Assembly: GCF_007489275.1 (NCBI RefSeq)
Contig: NZ_VLNR01000018.1
Span: 1 to 64,000 of the forward strand
Direction of reading: 5' to 3'
From: Aquimarina algiphila
Lineage (GTDB): Bacteria > Bacteroidota > Bacteroidia > Flavobacteriales > Flavobacteriaceae
Length of the DNA stretch: 64,000 bases
Position numbers and translations under genes: made by a program. Of the stretch, positions 35,248-44,855 are shown one piece after another. The notes beneath the pieces are model-generated. The model saw only the letters and a list, made by a program, of their open reading frames with translations, searched no databases and was not told where the DNA came from. The number at the start of each line of letters is the position of its first letter. The stretch's first letter is position 1.

Positions 35248-37047
35248 TTACACAATCTTATTTCTTTTACGTTCAACCTCTGTAAGGAAGATTTTTCGTA
35301 ATCTTAAATGATTCGGAGTTACCTCAACATACTCATCTTTTTGAATATATTCTAAGGCTTCTTCTAAAGAAAATTTAATTGCAGGTACGATCTTAGCTTT
35401 ATCATCAGCACCAGAAGAACGTACATTTGATAATTTTTTAGTCTTCGTAATATTCACGGTCATATCATCTCCACGAGAATTTTCACCAATTACTTGTCCT
35501 TCATAGATATCTTCTCCCGGATCTACAAAAAACTTACCTCTATCCTGAAGCTTATCAATAGAATAAGGAATTGCTGATCCTTTTTCCATAGATACTAATG
35601 ATCCATTAATACGTCCCGGAATATCTCCTTTTAGGGGTTGATACTCTTTAAAACGGTGTGCCATAATTGCCTCTCCTGCTGTAGCAGTCAATAATTGGTT
35701 ACGCAAACCAATAATCCCTCTTGATGGTATCATAAATTCACAAACCATACGATCTCCTTTGGCTTCCATGCTAAGCATCTCGCCTTTACGCAATGTCACC
35801 ATTTCCACAGCTTTTCCAGAAACATTTTCTGGTAAATCAATGGTTAATTCTTCTATAGGTTCACATTTTGTACCATCAATTTCTTTGATAATTACTTGTG
35901 GTTGTCCTATCTGTAACTCATAACCTTCACGTCTCATCGTTTCGATCAATACAGATAAGTGCAATACTCCTCGACCAAATACTAAAAATTTATCAGCACT
36001 ATCGGTATCATTAACTCGTAATGCAAGGTTCTTCTCTAATTCTTTAGCTAGTCTCTCCTTAATATGTCTTGAGGTTACAAACTTTCCATCCTTACCAAAG
36101 AAAGGTGAATCATTGATGGTAAACAACATACTCATTGTTGGTTCATCAATAGCAATTGTTTTTAACCCTTCGGGGTTTTCTATATCTGCTACTGTATCTC
36201 CAATCTCAAAACCTTCTAGTCCAACCAATGCACAGATATCACCAGCTTCTACTTTATCTACTTTCATTCTCCCTAAACCTTCAAAAGTATGGAGTTCTTT
36301 GATTTTTGATTTTTTAATAGTTCCATCACGTTTTACCAAAGAAACCTGCATCCCTTCTGTCAACGTTCCTCTTTGTAAACGCCCGATAGCAATACGTCCT
36401 GTAAATGAAGAGAAATCCAAAGATGTAATTAACATCTGTGTAGTACCTTCCTCAATTTTTGGTGCAGGAATATGCTCTATAACCATATCTAATAATGGTT
36501 CGATATTATCAGTTTCATTCTTCCAGTCCTCACTCATCCAGTTATTCTTAGCAGAACCATATACTGTTGGAAAATCCAACTGCCATTCTTCTGCGCCAAG
36601 TTCAAACATCAAATCAAAAACTTTTTCATGAACTTCGTCAGGAGTACAATTTTCTTTGTCAACTTTATTAACAACTACACAAGGTTTTAATCCCAGATCA
36701 ATTGCTTTTTGCAACACAAAACGTGTCTGAGGCATTGGCCCTTCAAAAGCATCAACAAGAAGTAATACTCCATCTGCCATATTTAAAACACGCTCTACCT
36801 CACCACCAAAATCGGCGTGACCAGGAGTATCTATAATATTAATTTTGGTTCCTTTATAAATAACTGAAACATTTTTTGAAGTAATCGTTATTCCTCTTTC
36901 ACGTTCCAGGTCGTTATTATCCAAAATCAAATCGCCCGTATTCTCATTTTCACGAAATAATTGACAATGGTACATAATCTTATCTACCAACGTAGTCTTA
37001 CCGTGATCTACGTGAGCAATTATTGCAATGTTCTTTATAGCTGTCAT
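35248..37047 (-). CDS. typA: ribosome-associated GTPase TypA/BipA
   Basis: This is 599 residues long, matching family length. The N-terminal GTPase domain has G1 AHVDHGKTT (11-19), the switch region RERGITI, G3 DTPGHADF and G4 NKVDKE. Domain II and the EF-G-like domains follow, with EAKGDRMVCEFMIPSRGIIGLRNQ typical of BipA, and the C-terminal BipA-specific domain ends in LTEVERKRNKIV. TypA acts on the 50S ribosomal subunit, mainly at low temperature or stress. It is a single gene. Confidence 0.95.
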   Translation of the reverse strand: MTAIKNIAIIAHVDHGKTTLVDKIMYHCQLFRENENTGDLILDNNDLERERGITITSKNVSVIYKGTKINIIDTPGHADFGGEVERVLNMADGVLLLVDAFEGPMPQTRFVLQKAIDLGLKPCVVVNKVDKENCTPDEVHEKVFDLMFELGAEEWQLDFPTVYGSAKNNWMSEDWKNETDNIEPLLDMVIEHIPAPKIEEGTTQMLITSLDFSSFTGRIAIGRLQRGTLTEGMQVSLVKRDGTIKKSKIKELHTFEGLGRMKVDKVEAGDICALVGLEGFEIGDTVADIENPEGLKTIAIDEPTMSMLFTINDSPFFGKDGKFVTSRHIKERLAKELEKNLALRVNDTDSADKFLVFGRGVLHLSVLIETMRREGYELQIGQPQVIIKEIDGTKCEPIEELTIDLPENVSGKAVEMVTLRKGEMLSMEAKGDRMVCEFMIPSRGIIGLRNQLLTATAGEAIMAHRFKEYQPLKGDIPGRINGSLVSMEKGSAIPYSIDKLQDRGKFFVDPGEDIYEGQVIGENSRGDDMTVNITKTKKLSNVRSSGADDKAKIVPAIKFSLEEALEYIQKDEYVEVTPNHLRLRKIFLTEVERKRNKIV

Positions 37048-37202
37048 AAACGCCTCATTTTTAAGGCTGCAAAGGTACGAGTTATTTTGACAGGTTGTAT
37101 ATGAAAACTCAATTATTAAAAAAGCTTTAAAATCTAGCTTACAAAACCTTCATATAAAGCTTGTTTAATATTAAGAAATGGTATATAATTTAATAAAATC
37201 AA

Positions 37203-37739
37203 TTATTTCCCAAATGCCCAACCTAATCTAAAGTTGACAATTGGAGCCATAGATTGATCATTATCATTAAAAGCATACCCTACTCCAAGTTCCAAACCTA
37301 GGTTAAATCCCGAATTATAGGTGCGCTGAAATCCCCAAACTGGCCCTACTTGTCCTACATAATCTATATCTGTATCTAAATCTCCTAGTATAGGATCTCC
37401 ATGTGCAATATAGGTAGTCATAGCCAAATAATTTGCAGAATTGCCTGAAGTATTCTTTCCTTTATTCGCTCGTTTTTCAAAATTATAGTAATACCTGTAA
37501 GCCCCTTCAAACGTAAGAAACACCCCATAATCCTCATCATTATTCGATTTCACATAGGCCAATCCGGTTCCTAACCTAAAATCTAAGGTAGCATTCTCAC
37601 TTACCCCGACTTCATACTCTACCCCTGGAGTAATCAATAAGCTGGCTTTAAACATTTGTTTTTCTACTTTATTTGTCTGGTTTTGTGCTGATAATAATAA
37701 TGTACTAAAAAGGAAAATTGCTGTGAGTATTTTCTTCAT
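37203..37739 (-). CDS. outer-membrane beta-barrel protein of unknown function
   Basis: This 178-residue protein has a signal peptide ending near LLSAQ. Alternating strands (SLLITPGVEYEVGVSEN, TLDFRLGTGLAYVKS, YGVFLTFEGAYRYYY, GFNLGLELGVGYAFN, IVNFRLGWAFGK) suggest a small barrel of about eight strands ending in a membrane-inserting strand with terminal aromatic residues. No specific family recognised. It is divergent from kdsA with a 124-nt spacer. Confidence 0.65.
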   Translation of the reverse strand: MKKILTAIFLFSTLLLSAQNQTNKVEKQMFKASLLITPGVEYEVGVSENATLDFRLGTGLAYVKSNNDEDYGVFLTFEGAYRYYYNFEKRANKGKNTSGNSANYLAMTTYIAHGDPILGDLDTDIDYVGQVGPVWGFQRTYNSGFNLGLELGVGYAFNDNDQSMAPIVNFRLGWAFGK

Positions 37740-37863
37740 GATTTTGCGTGTTTAATGTAAATGGTTTGGTTTTAATCAAACTTCTTGCCATGATTACTTT
37801 TATTAATAATTCTTTCCCTTCAAATTCTAAAAGGATTATCTTTACTGCCTCAAAAAAAGTAAA

Positions 37864-38682
37864 ATGGATCTTTCTGAAATCAAAAACATAAAAAATCTAG
37901 ATGCAAACAATTTTTTTCTTTTGGCTGGACCATGTGCCATCGAAGGAGAAGAAATGGCATTACGCATTGCAGAAAAAGTAGTTGGTATTACTTCAAAACT
38001 TAAAATACCATATGTTTTCAAAGGGTCTTTTAAAAAAGCTAACCGCAGTAGAATTGATAGTTTTACAGGGATAGGTAATGAAAAAGCCTTAAAAATCTTA
38101 CGTAAAGTAGGTGAAACATTTGAAGTCCCAACGGTTACTGATATTCATGAAAATGAAGATGCTGCACTTGCAGCAGAATATGTTGACATTTTACAAATCC
38201 CTGCATTTTTAGTACGCCAGACAGATCTTGTAGTAGCTGCCGCTAATACAGGAAAAACGGTTAACTTAAAGAAAGGGCAATTTATGAGTCCTGAAGCCAT
38301 GCAGCATGCAGTAAGAAAGGTTAAAGATAGTGGTAACAATAAAGCTATGATTACAGATCGTGGAACCATGTTTGGTTACCAGGATATGATTGTAGATTTT
38401 AGAGGAATACCTACTATGAAACAATATGGAACTACTGTTCTTGATGTTACACATTCTCTACAACAACCTAATCAATCCAGTGGCGTTACGGGAGGAAGAC
38501 CAGACATGATAGAAACCATAGCTCGTGCCGGAATTGTTACAGGTGTTGACGGTTTATTTATGGAAACTCATTTTGATCCTGCTAATGCCAAAAGTGATGG
38601 AGCAAATATGCTTCACTTAGATTATTTAGAAAAGCTATTAAGCAATTTGGTTGCTATAAGACAAACGGTAAACAGTTTATAA
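37864..38682 (+). CDS. kdsA: 3-deoxy-8-phosphooctulonate synthase
   Basis: This 272-residue protein condenses arabinose 5-phosphate with phosphoenolpyruvate to make Kdo-8-phosphate for lipopolysaccharide. Conserved motifs are LLAGPCAIEGEE, YVFKGSFKKANRSR, GTMFGYQDMIVDFR (metal and substrate region), DVTHSLQQPN and METHFDPANAKSDG. The catalytic set is intact. The gene converges on a DUF1801 gene with only 12 nt between stops. Its presence confirms an outer membrane with Kdo-type lipopolysaccharide. Confidence 0.95.
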   Translation: MDLSEIKNIKNLDANNFFLLAGPCAIEGEEMALRIAEKVVGITSKLKIPYVFKGSFKKANRSRIDSFTGIGNEKALKILRKVGETFEVPTVTDIHENEDAALAAEYVDILQIPAFLVRQTDLVVAAANTGKTVNLKKGQFMSPEAMQHAVRKVKDSGNNKAMITDRGTMFGYQDMIVDFRGIPTMKQYGTTVLDVTHSLQQPNQSSGVTGGRPDMIETIARAGIVTGVDGLFMETHFDPANAKSDGANMLHLDYLEKLLSNLVAIRQTVNSL

Positions 38683-38694
38683 GTAAACTTCATT

Positions 38695-39054
38695 CTATTT
38701 GTAGAACTTTTTATCTTTAACGAGATAAGCATTTTGTAAAACTTCAATTAAAACAGTTTCATTGATCTCATCTATGCTTTTATAGCGCAGTGATTTCATT
38801 ACTTTACGTCCCGCAGTAGTCATATGCTCAAGATGTACTGTGATATGGCCTGCATTCCAAAACCCTACATCCACATAGCCTTTGTTAGCATTTAGATAAC
38901 AAAAGGGTCTATTGCTTATGTAATAAAAAGGGATTTTATATTTATATAATAATTCTACAGATGGAATAGTACTCTCAATCAACATCTGAAGGTGTAATAA
39001 AATCGTTTTAAAAGGTTCTGACTGATTTAGAATATAGTGTTCTGCCGGTTTCAT
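38695..39054 (-). CDS. DUF1801 (YdhG-like) domain protein
   Basis: This is a 119-residue cytosolic protein. The DUF1801 pattern is visible: a helical opening HYILNQSEPFKTILLHLQMLI, then SVELLYKYKIPFYYISNRPFCYLNANKGYVDVGFW. Such small proteins have a frataxin-like fold and no settled function. It is convergent with kdsA and divergent from the M48 gene. Confidence 0.7.
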   Translation of the reverse strand: MKPAEHYILNQSEPFKTILLHLQMLIESTIPSVELLYKYKIPFYYISNRPFCYLNANKGYVDVGFWNAGHITVHLEHMTTAGRKVMKSLRYKSIDEINETVLIEVLQNAYLVKDKKFYK

Positions 39055-39244
39055 ACATCAAACATATTTTAAAGTTTAAATACTATATAACTACCATTCA
39101 TGAATTGTTAAATCCTAAAGCATTGTTAATCTTTAATTTGTCTTTTTCCTAAAAAAAATTAACTTCGACAAGGACTAACAAAAAAACTTTATCAACCTAA
39201 CTGTATTTAAACCACCCCAATAATACGATAATCTACAATTATTT

Positions 39245-42200
39245 ATGGAAAATCTTTACGAAAAAACCTCTGCCGAGGTTCCAGAAAATTTAACAAAACC
39301 CACCTCTTCTTTTAGAAGACATGTTTGGCTTGCTATGGGAGGGTTAATACTATTTGTTGCAGCTTATACTACTTTAACATGGTGGTTTGGGCATACGGCG
39401 TACCGATTATTTTCTGATTCATTTTCTGGAGGCAAAGATGCATTTATGGATTTTGTAATTGCATTACCAAATCTATTCCTTTTTATTTTCATGATCAAAG
39501 CATTATTCTTTATAAAAAGAGGTGGTGACCCAAATCAAAAAGAAATTACTGAAAAAGAAGAACCTACATTATTTAGTTATTTATATCAACTTGCAGATGA
39601 TGCAGGCGCTCCACGCCCTCATAAAGTGTTTTTATCCAGCCGAGTAAATGCCAGTGTATCTTATGACCTATCGGTGCTTAATTTTTTCTTTCCATCAAAG
39701 AAAAATTTAGAAATTGGTATCGGCCTTATTAATGTACTTAACTTGGGTGAATTTAAAGCCGTACTTGCTCATGAATTTGGTCATTTTGCACAACGATCTA
39801 TGTTGGTTGGTAGATGGGTATATATGTCCCATCAGATCGCAGCTCATATTATCGGAAAGCGAGATGCTCTTGATAAATTCCTTCAAACCATCTCATATCT
39901 AGATCTAAGAATAGCATGGATAGGATGGATTCTATCTCTAATCGTTTGGTCAATTAGAGCTCTTGTAGAAATATGCTTTAAAATAGTAGTTATTGCGCAC
40001 AGAGCACTTTCTAGAGAAATGGAATTTCATGCAGATCTTATTGCTGTATCCTTAACAGGAAGTGATGCTCTTATACATGCATTACATAGGTTACAAGCTG
40101 CAGATGATGCCTATGACAAATCATTAAACATGGTTAATCACGCTCTTAATAAAGAAAAAGCAGTAGTCGATATGTTTGCTCTACAAACTAATGCTATCGA
40201 GCGAATGGCTTATATTCTTAACGAAAAAGAATATGGCGTTTCACCTATTATCCCAAAAGAATCTCCTGAAAAAAATAGAATTTTTACCTCAAAATTGGCA
40301 AACCCACCAAAAATGTGGGCAACCCATCCGGCCGACCATGATAGAGAAAACAATGCAAAAAAAATATATGTAAGTGCTCCTATTGATAATCGACCAGCCT
40401 GGGTTCTATTTAAAAACCCTGAAGAGATAAAAAGAAGTATTACTGCAGCATTAGTTGAAACCGCAAAAATAAAAACCACTCCCCTTTCTACCGAGGAAAG
40501 TATTGCAGAACAAAATAAAATATTTGATAAAGTATACTATGATCCAAAATATAGAGGTGTTTATCTAGATCGTGATTTTTTTAGAACGTATGAAAATGCT
40601 TCCGAAATTTATTTAAAAGACACTTCTTTTGCTGACTTAAAAAAAGAAATCACATCCCTATATCCAGAATCACTAAATGAAGATTTAGAAATTCTTAAAA
40701 CTATAAATGAAGAACATGTATTACTTACAGCCTTAAAAGAAAAAATACTTACGGCACCGGGAGGAGTAATTATGTATCGAGGAGAACAAATCTCAAGAAA
40801 AGATCTTCCTGCGGTAATTAAAAATGTAGATAAAGAGTTAGTCGAAGCTCAAAATAAAGTTCGATCTCATGATCAATTAAGTCGTTCTGTTTCTCTAGCC
40901 TCGGCTAAACAAATTGGCAATGGGTGGGAAAAGTATTTAAACAATTTATCTTGTATTCTACATTATGCAGAACATAGTCGCGCAAATATAGAAGATGCCG
41001 AAAATGTACTGTATAACGTACTTAATGTAGTCATGGCAGATGGAAAGGTTACCTCTTCAGAACTAGACAGATTACTTAGAGTAGCTAATGATCTTCACGG
41101 AGTTTTACAAAAAGTATATGTAAATGGTGAAAGTATACAACTTACCAAAGAACTTCTCGATCAACTAGACACCAAAAGCTGGCAAGAATATACAGGTAAA
41201 TTTGATTTGGTATATGCCAATCGAGACAATATTAATAAATGGATGGAAGTTATTGAGAGTTGGACTAATACAATTAAATCTGCCCTATCAAAACTTCGTT
41301 CTATTGCACTCGAAAGCCTTCTTAAAAGCGAAGAATATGTAAACAATCTGGTTCTTAATGAACAAGTTTCAGAGCAACCAGCTCCCATGCCATCATCTTT
41401 ACCAGAAAAATATAATTTACTTATCCCTGGTTCAGAAAGACCTATTCAGAAAAAACTTGGATGGTGGGATCGTTTCCAAACCTCGGACGGAGTACTACCT
41501 TCTATAGCAAAATTAGCTGTTGCTGCTGCTATTATAAGTATTACTGTTTTTGCCGGAAGTTATGTCGGCACTTCCTCCCTTGCTATTTACAATGGGCTCG
41601 GAAAACAAGTTATTGTTCAAATTGATGGAAAAGAACTCGAATTAGATCCTTATACTTCAAAGAAAATAGCCTTAAGTACTACTGATGGAATTTCTGTAAG
41701 AACAATTTCTGCTGATGATCAAACAGAAATTGAATCTTTTACTCCAGAAACAGAATCTACTTCTGAGATGTATATTTATAATATTGGAAATGCTGCCGCC
41801 TTATTAAAATGGACTATTTTCTATGGAGGCACACCTTACAATAACGATAAATATCTTGGAGCAGCACGTTGGAGTACTACTAATGCAGATTATGTCATGG
41901 AAGAGCCTCCTTCTTCTATGTCAACAAGTGGATCATCTACCACCAGAGATGTTCTGGACGCTTATGCCAATATTGCTCCGGGAAATTTATTAAGTATGGT
42001 AGAGTCTAAAGAAGATATGACAGCAATGGTCCTTTCTCATGCCAAATGGGATAGTCGTGAGTCTCCACATATTATGACTTGGTTAAGTGTTGCACAAAAT
42101 TTTGAAGGTTTTAACGACATTCTTAAAGATCGATTAGGTAAAACCCCGGATGATCCACTTTTTCTAAGAATGCAACAAGAAAGTGCTGCAGGAGATGCTA

Positions 42201-43063
42201 AATCCAAAGTATGTGAAGAACATAGTAAACTAGCAGCTTCTCATCCGGACAACGGAAATTATTTTTACCTCAAAACGCGTTGTATGGGGGATGGGCCAGC
42301 ACAAGACAACGCCTTTAAACAAGGAAATAAGAAATGGCCCGATAACCCATGGCTAGCTTTTGCTGCTGGATATACATACGCCAACTCTCAAAACTGGAGA
42401 AATGCAGAAAAATGCATGAAAACGGCTATAAAAAACGAACCTGCATTGAGTTATTATATAAGTATTGATTTAAAAAGAATTCAAAATGTACTTGGGAAAA
42501 ATGACAAAGGAGCATTTAGATCAGATATCAAAATAGAGTATTTGGATTATATAGAAAATCTGGAGAAAAATGAATTTAAAATTAAAGATTCTCCAGATTA
42601 TGCGTATACTTTATTAAATAAAGGAGATATTAAAGCGGCTATTGAACAAGTAAAAAATGACGACTTACAATATGTTATCCTAAGACAAGCCGCTGTTTCT
42701 GATGGAGCAGAACCAAAAGTTATAGAATCTGCATTATCATTAAGTCTTCAAAAAGGAATAAATGATTATACGATTTGGTCTGCAATTGGTCTTGCTGTTA
42801 GAGAAGGACAAAACCTTCAGCCCTATAAAACTAAAATTAAAGAACTCTATCCCGAAAGAGAAACCATAATATTTGATTTTGTTGACTTAGTTAAAAACAA
42901 TAACATGGCAGCTGCAGAGGCAATAATAAAAGACATGAGACCCCTAGAAATAGGATCTTTTTATTCTTTAGGTACTATCATTTTAAGAGATAAAGCTCCA
43001 AAACGATGGAGAGCTAATGCAAAAGGACTCTTATTTTTAAATGAACGACCATATTTCGAGTAA
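39245..43063 (+). CDS. giant M48-type membrane metalloprotease with C-terminal TPR-like region
   Basis: This is 1,272 residues, far longer than typical M48 proteases. Two helices near the N terminus (about 27-45 and 75-90) precede the zinc motif LAHEFGHFAQRSM (HExxH at about 176) and the third-ligand region SREMEFHADLIA (about 258). A segment around VVMADGKVTSSELDRLL resembles a TerB-like helical domain. A third helix lies near residue 760 (LAVAAAIISITVFAGSYVG), followed by an extracytoplasmic part and a C-terminal TPR-like region. The protease is probably active; the targets are unknown. A single gene with its own terminator. Confidence 0.75.
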   Translation: MENLYEKTSAEVPENLTKPTSSFRRHVWLAMGGLILFVAAYTTLTWWFGHTAYRLFSDSFSGGKDAFMDFVIALPNLFLFIFMIKALFFIKRGGDPNQKEITEKEEPTLFSYLYQLADDAGAPRPHKVFLSSRVNASVSYDLSVLNFFFPSKKNLEIGIGLINVLNLGEFKAVLAHEFGHFAQRSMLVGRWVYMSHQIAAHIIGKRDALDKFLQTISYLDLRIAWIGWILSLIVWSIRALVEICFKIVVIAHRALSREMEFHADLIAVSLTGSDALIHALHRLQAADDAYDKSLNMVNHALNKEKAVVDMFALQTNAIERMAYILNEKEYGVSPIIPKESPEKNRIFTSKLANPPKMWATHPADHDRENNAKKIYVSAPIDNRPAWVLFKNPEEIKRSITAALVETAKIKTTPLSTEESIAEQNKIFDKVYYDPKYRGVYLDRDFFRTYENASEIYLKDTSFADLKKEITSLYPESLNEDLEILKTINEEHVLLTALKEKILTAPGGVIMYRGEQISRKDLPAVIKNVDKELVEAQNKVRSHDQLSRSVSLASAKQIGNGWEKYLNNLSCILHYAEHSRANIEDAENVLYNVLNVVMADGKVTSSELDRLLRVANDLHGVLQKVYVNGESIQLTKELLDQLDTKSWQEYTGKFDLVYANRDNINKWMEVIESWTNTIKSALSKLRSIALESLLKSEEYVNNLVLNEQVSEQPAPMPSSLPEKYNLLIPGSERPIQKKLGWWDRFQTSDGVLPSIAKLAVAAAIISITVFAGSYVGTSSLAIYNGLGKQVIVQIDGKELELDPYTSKKIALSTTDGISVRTISADDQTEIESFTPETESTSEMYIYNIGNAAALLKWTIFYGGTPYNNDKYLGAARWSTTNADYVMEEPPSSMSTSGSSTTRDVLDAYANIAPGNLLSMVESKEDMTAMVLSHAKWDSRESPHIMTWLSVAQNFEGFNDILKDRLGKTPDDPLFLRMQQESAAGDAKSKVCEEHSKLAASHPDNGNYFYLKTRCMGDGPAQDNAFKQGNKKWPDNPWLAFAAGYTYANSQNWRNAEKCMKTAIKNEPALSYYISIDLKRIQNVLGKNDKGAFRSDIKIEYLDYIENLEKNEFKIKDSPDYAYTLLNKGDIKAAIEQVKNDDLQYVILRQAAVSDGAEPKVIESALSLSLQKGINDYTIWSAIGLAVREGQNLQPYKTKIKELYPERETIIFDFVDLVKNNNMAAAEAIIKDMRPLEIGSFYSLGTIILRDKAPKRWRANAKGLLFLNERPYFE

Positions 43064-43142
43064 ATTCAAAAGAAATATAATCTTGTCATAAAACCACAAC
43101 AAGATCCAATTTTATACTAAGACATACTCTAACATATTACTG

Positions 43143-43170
43143 AAAGAACCCAATTAGATTGGGTTCTTTT
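43143..43170 (+). terminator. terminator of the M48 gene
   Basis: Arms AAAGAACCCAAT (43143-43154) and ATTGGGTTCTTT (43158-43169) with a 3-nt loop, then a T run. Confidence 0.85.
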
Positions 43171-43298
43171 TTTACATCCCTCAATCGCTATTTTCATTCA
43201 GTATTATGAAATCATTTAAAAGCTATTCTTACAAATGCAAGAACATCCTGAATAACTTAATTCATACTAAAACTTGCATAATTCAATATTTTAAATTT

Positions 43299-43320
43299 AC
43301 TTTGTATTTCAAAGTACTTT
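43299..43320. promoter_or_regulatory. operator palindrome 1 in front of 43325
   Basis: ACTTTG-N5-CAAAGT (43299-43315) followed by ACTTT (43316-43320), ending 4 nt before the ATG. It differs at one base from the site at 44361-44382. The nearby winged-helix regulator (44047-44340) is the obvious candidate to bind both. It overlaps the expected promoter or leader, so repression is most likely. Confidence 0.55.
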
Positions 43321-43324
43321 TAAT

Positions 43325-43939
43325 ATGAGCACAGAAGACTACTTAAAAGACATTACAGAGATTAAAGACATGATGAACAAATCATCTCGTTTTTTCTCTC
43401 TTAGCGGTTTATCAGGGATAATGGCAGGAATCTACGCACTTATTGGCGCTGCAGTAGCTTTTTATTTGGACAGCATCATTGGTAGAGGATATCTGATTTT
43501 AAACAGTAAACTTTTTTATTATATCCTGATTGATTTAGTTATCATAGCATTACTTAGTATTCTAACTGCTATTATTTTAAGCGTTAGAAAAGCTAAAAAA
43601 AATAATGAAACCTTATGGAATAGTGCTTCCAAAAGATTGCTTACTGCATTTCTGATCCCGTTAATTACAGGCGGAATATACATTATCATAAAAATTTCTA
43701 GTCACCATTATGGACTTACCGGTTCACTAATGCTAATTTTCTATGGTCTTGCTCTTGTCAACGCATCAAAGTACACAATTGGGAATGTAAAATATTTGGG
43801 ATATATAGAAATTGTATTAGGTTTGATCTGTGCAATATATCCAGGATATGGTTTTTGGTTTTGGGTACTTGGTTTTGGAGTTATGCATATTATATACGGA
43901 AGTTTGATATATTTTAATGAAAATTCAAAATCTTCATGA
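43325..43939 (+). CDS. polytopic membrane protein of unknown function
   Basis: This 204-residue protein has a short cytosolic N terminus (KDITEIKDMMNKSSRFFSLSGLSGI) and about six membrane helices, the first pair around IMAGIYALIGAAVAFYL and the last around FWFWVLGFGVMHIIYG. This plan is common in proteins encoded next to small winged-helix regulators in this phylum. The operator upstream (43299-43320) is shared with 44394, so it probably belongs to the same regulon. No enzyme motif seen. Confidence 0.65.
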   Translation: MSTEDYLKDITEIKDMMNKSSRFFSLSGLSGIMAGIYALIGAAVAFYLDSIIGRGYLILNSKLFYYILIDLVIIALLSILTAIILSVRKAKKNNETLWNSASKRLLTAFLIPLITGGIYIIIKISSHHYGLTGSLMLIFYGLALVNASKYTIGNVKYLGYIEIVLGLICAIYPGYGFWFWVLGFGVMHIIYGSLIYFNENSKSS

Positions 43940-44046
43940 CAGAAAATTAAATGGGTGTATTTGAATTAACTCTGATGTTATTAAATTATATATTAAACTA
44001 GCCAGAATGTAATCTGAAAAGATTCTTGCCTTTGTAAGAATGAAAA

Positions 44047-44340
44047 ATGGGAAGTATAATTAACAATATAAACAAAGCTTTTGATCATCGAATTCGATTA
44101 GGGATTATGTCGGTTTTAATGGTGAATGAATATGCTGATTTCAAAATGCTGAAAGAACTTCTCGGTGCTACTGATGGTAATTTAGCGAGTCATACTAAAG
44201 CTTTGGAAAAAGAAGACTATATAAAAGTGGAGAAATCCTTTATTGGAAGAAAACCTAACACAAGATACAATGCAACAAAGAAAGGTCGTGAAGCTTTTAA
44301 AAAACATGTAGAAGCTATTGAAAAGTTATTAAAGCAATAG
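44047..44340 (+). CDS. winged-helix transcriptional regulator
   Basis: This 97-residue protein is a compact winged helix: an N-terminal helix (INKAFDHRIRLGIMSVLMV), a recognition helix region in LLGATDGNLASHTKALEKEDYI and a wing with FIGRKPNTRYNATKKGREAF, as in the small MarR/ArsR-like 'transcriptional regulator' family (HTH_34). It has no metal site or ligand domain. Palindromes lie both upstream of the preceding gene and between this gene and the next, so auto-regional control is likely. Confidence 0.8.
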   Translation: MGSIINNINKAFDHRIRLGIMSVLMVNEYADFKMLKELLGATDGNLASHTKALEKEDYIKVEKSFIGRKPNTRYNATKKGREAFKKHVEAIEKLLKQ

Positions 44341-44360
44341 CTATATTTTTTTATCAATTA

Positions 44361-44382
44361 ACTTTGAATTTCAAAGTACTTT
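44361..44382. promoter_or_regulatory. operator palindrome 2 in front of 44394
   Basis: ACTTTGAATTTCAAAGT (44361-44377) followed by ACTTT, 11 nt before the ATG at 44394. It is a perfect palindrome around the central T, and 21 of 22 positions match 43299-43320. Confidence 0.6.
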
Positions 44383-44393
44383 AAAATATTATA

Positions 44394-44855
44394 ATGAGAG
44401 CATTTATTTTAGAAACAATATACGAGTGGAGTAAAAAACCGTATCAAAAATGGTTTAAAAACCAACCTTCATGGGATATTCCTATAAAAGCTTTAATCCA
44501 ATATCCTAAAGAAAGCCTGGGGTTTCATCTGGGTTGTTTTATGCTGCAACATGATTTTAGTCCACAACCAAAATTAGAGAATCATGATGTTTTTCATGTA
44601 TTAACCAATACAGGAGTGTCTGTCCCAGAAGAGATTTCAATGCAATATTATCTTTTAGGAAATGGGAAAAGGAGCATATATCTTATTTCTGTAATTTTTC
44701 TTGGTACTCTACTCTATCCAGATAAATTCCAATTGTTTAGTAAAGCATATAAAAAAGGGAAAGTTGCATATACTTTTTACCAACTTGATTATAAAAAACT
44801 TTTACATCAACCTATACAAAACTTACAAACCACGTTTTTAATATCGAAAGTATGA
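44394..44855 (+). CDS. Coq4-like protein
   Basis: This is 153 residues long. The segment ENHDVFHVLTNTGVSVPEEI carries HDxxH followed 11 residues later by Glu, the zinc-binding signature of the Coq4 family, and the following YYLLGNGKRSIYL fits. Coq4 acts in ubiquinone biosynthesis in mitochondria and proteobacteria, but flavobacteria mainly use menaquinone, so another role is likely here. The gene follows an operator for the adjacent winged-helix regulator and overlaps the next gene by 4 nt (ATGA). Confidence 0.7.
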   Translation: MRAFILETIYEWSKKPYQKWFKNQPSWDIPIKALIQYPKESLGFHLGCFMLQHDFSPQPKLENHDVFHVLTNTGVSVPEEISMQYYLLGNGKRSIYLISVIFLGTLLYPDKFQLFSKAYKKGKVAYTFYQLDYKKLLHQPIQNLQTTFLISKV

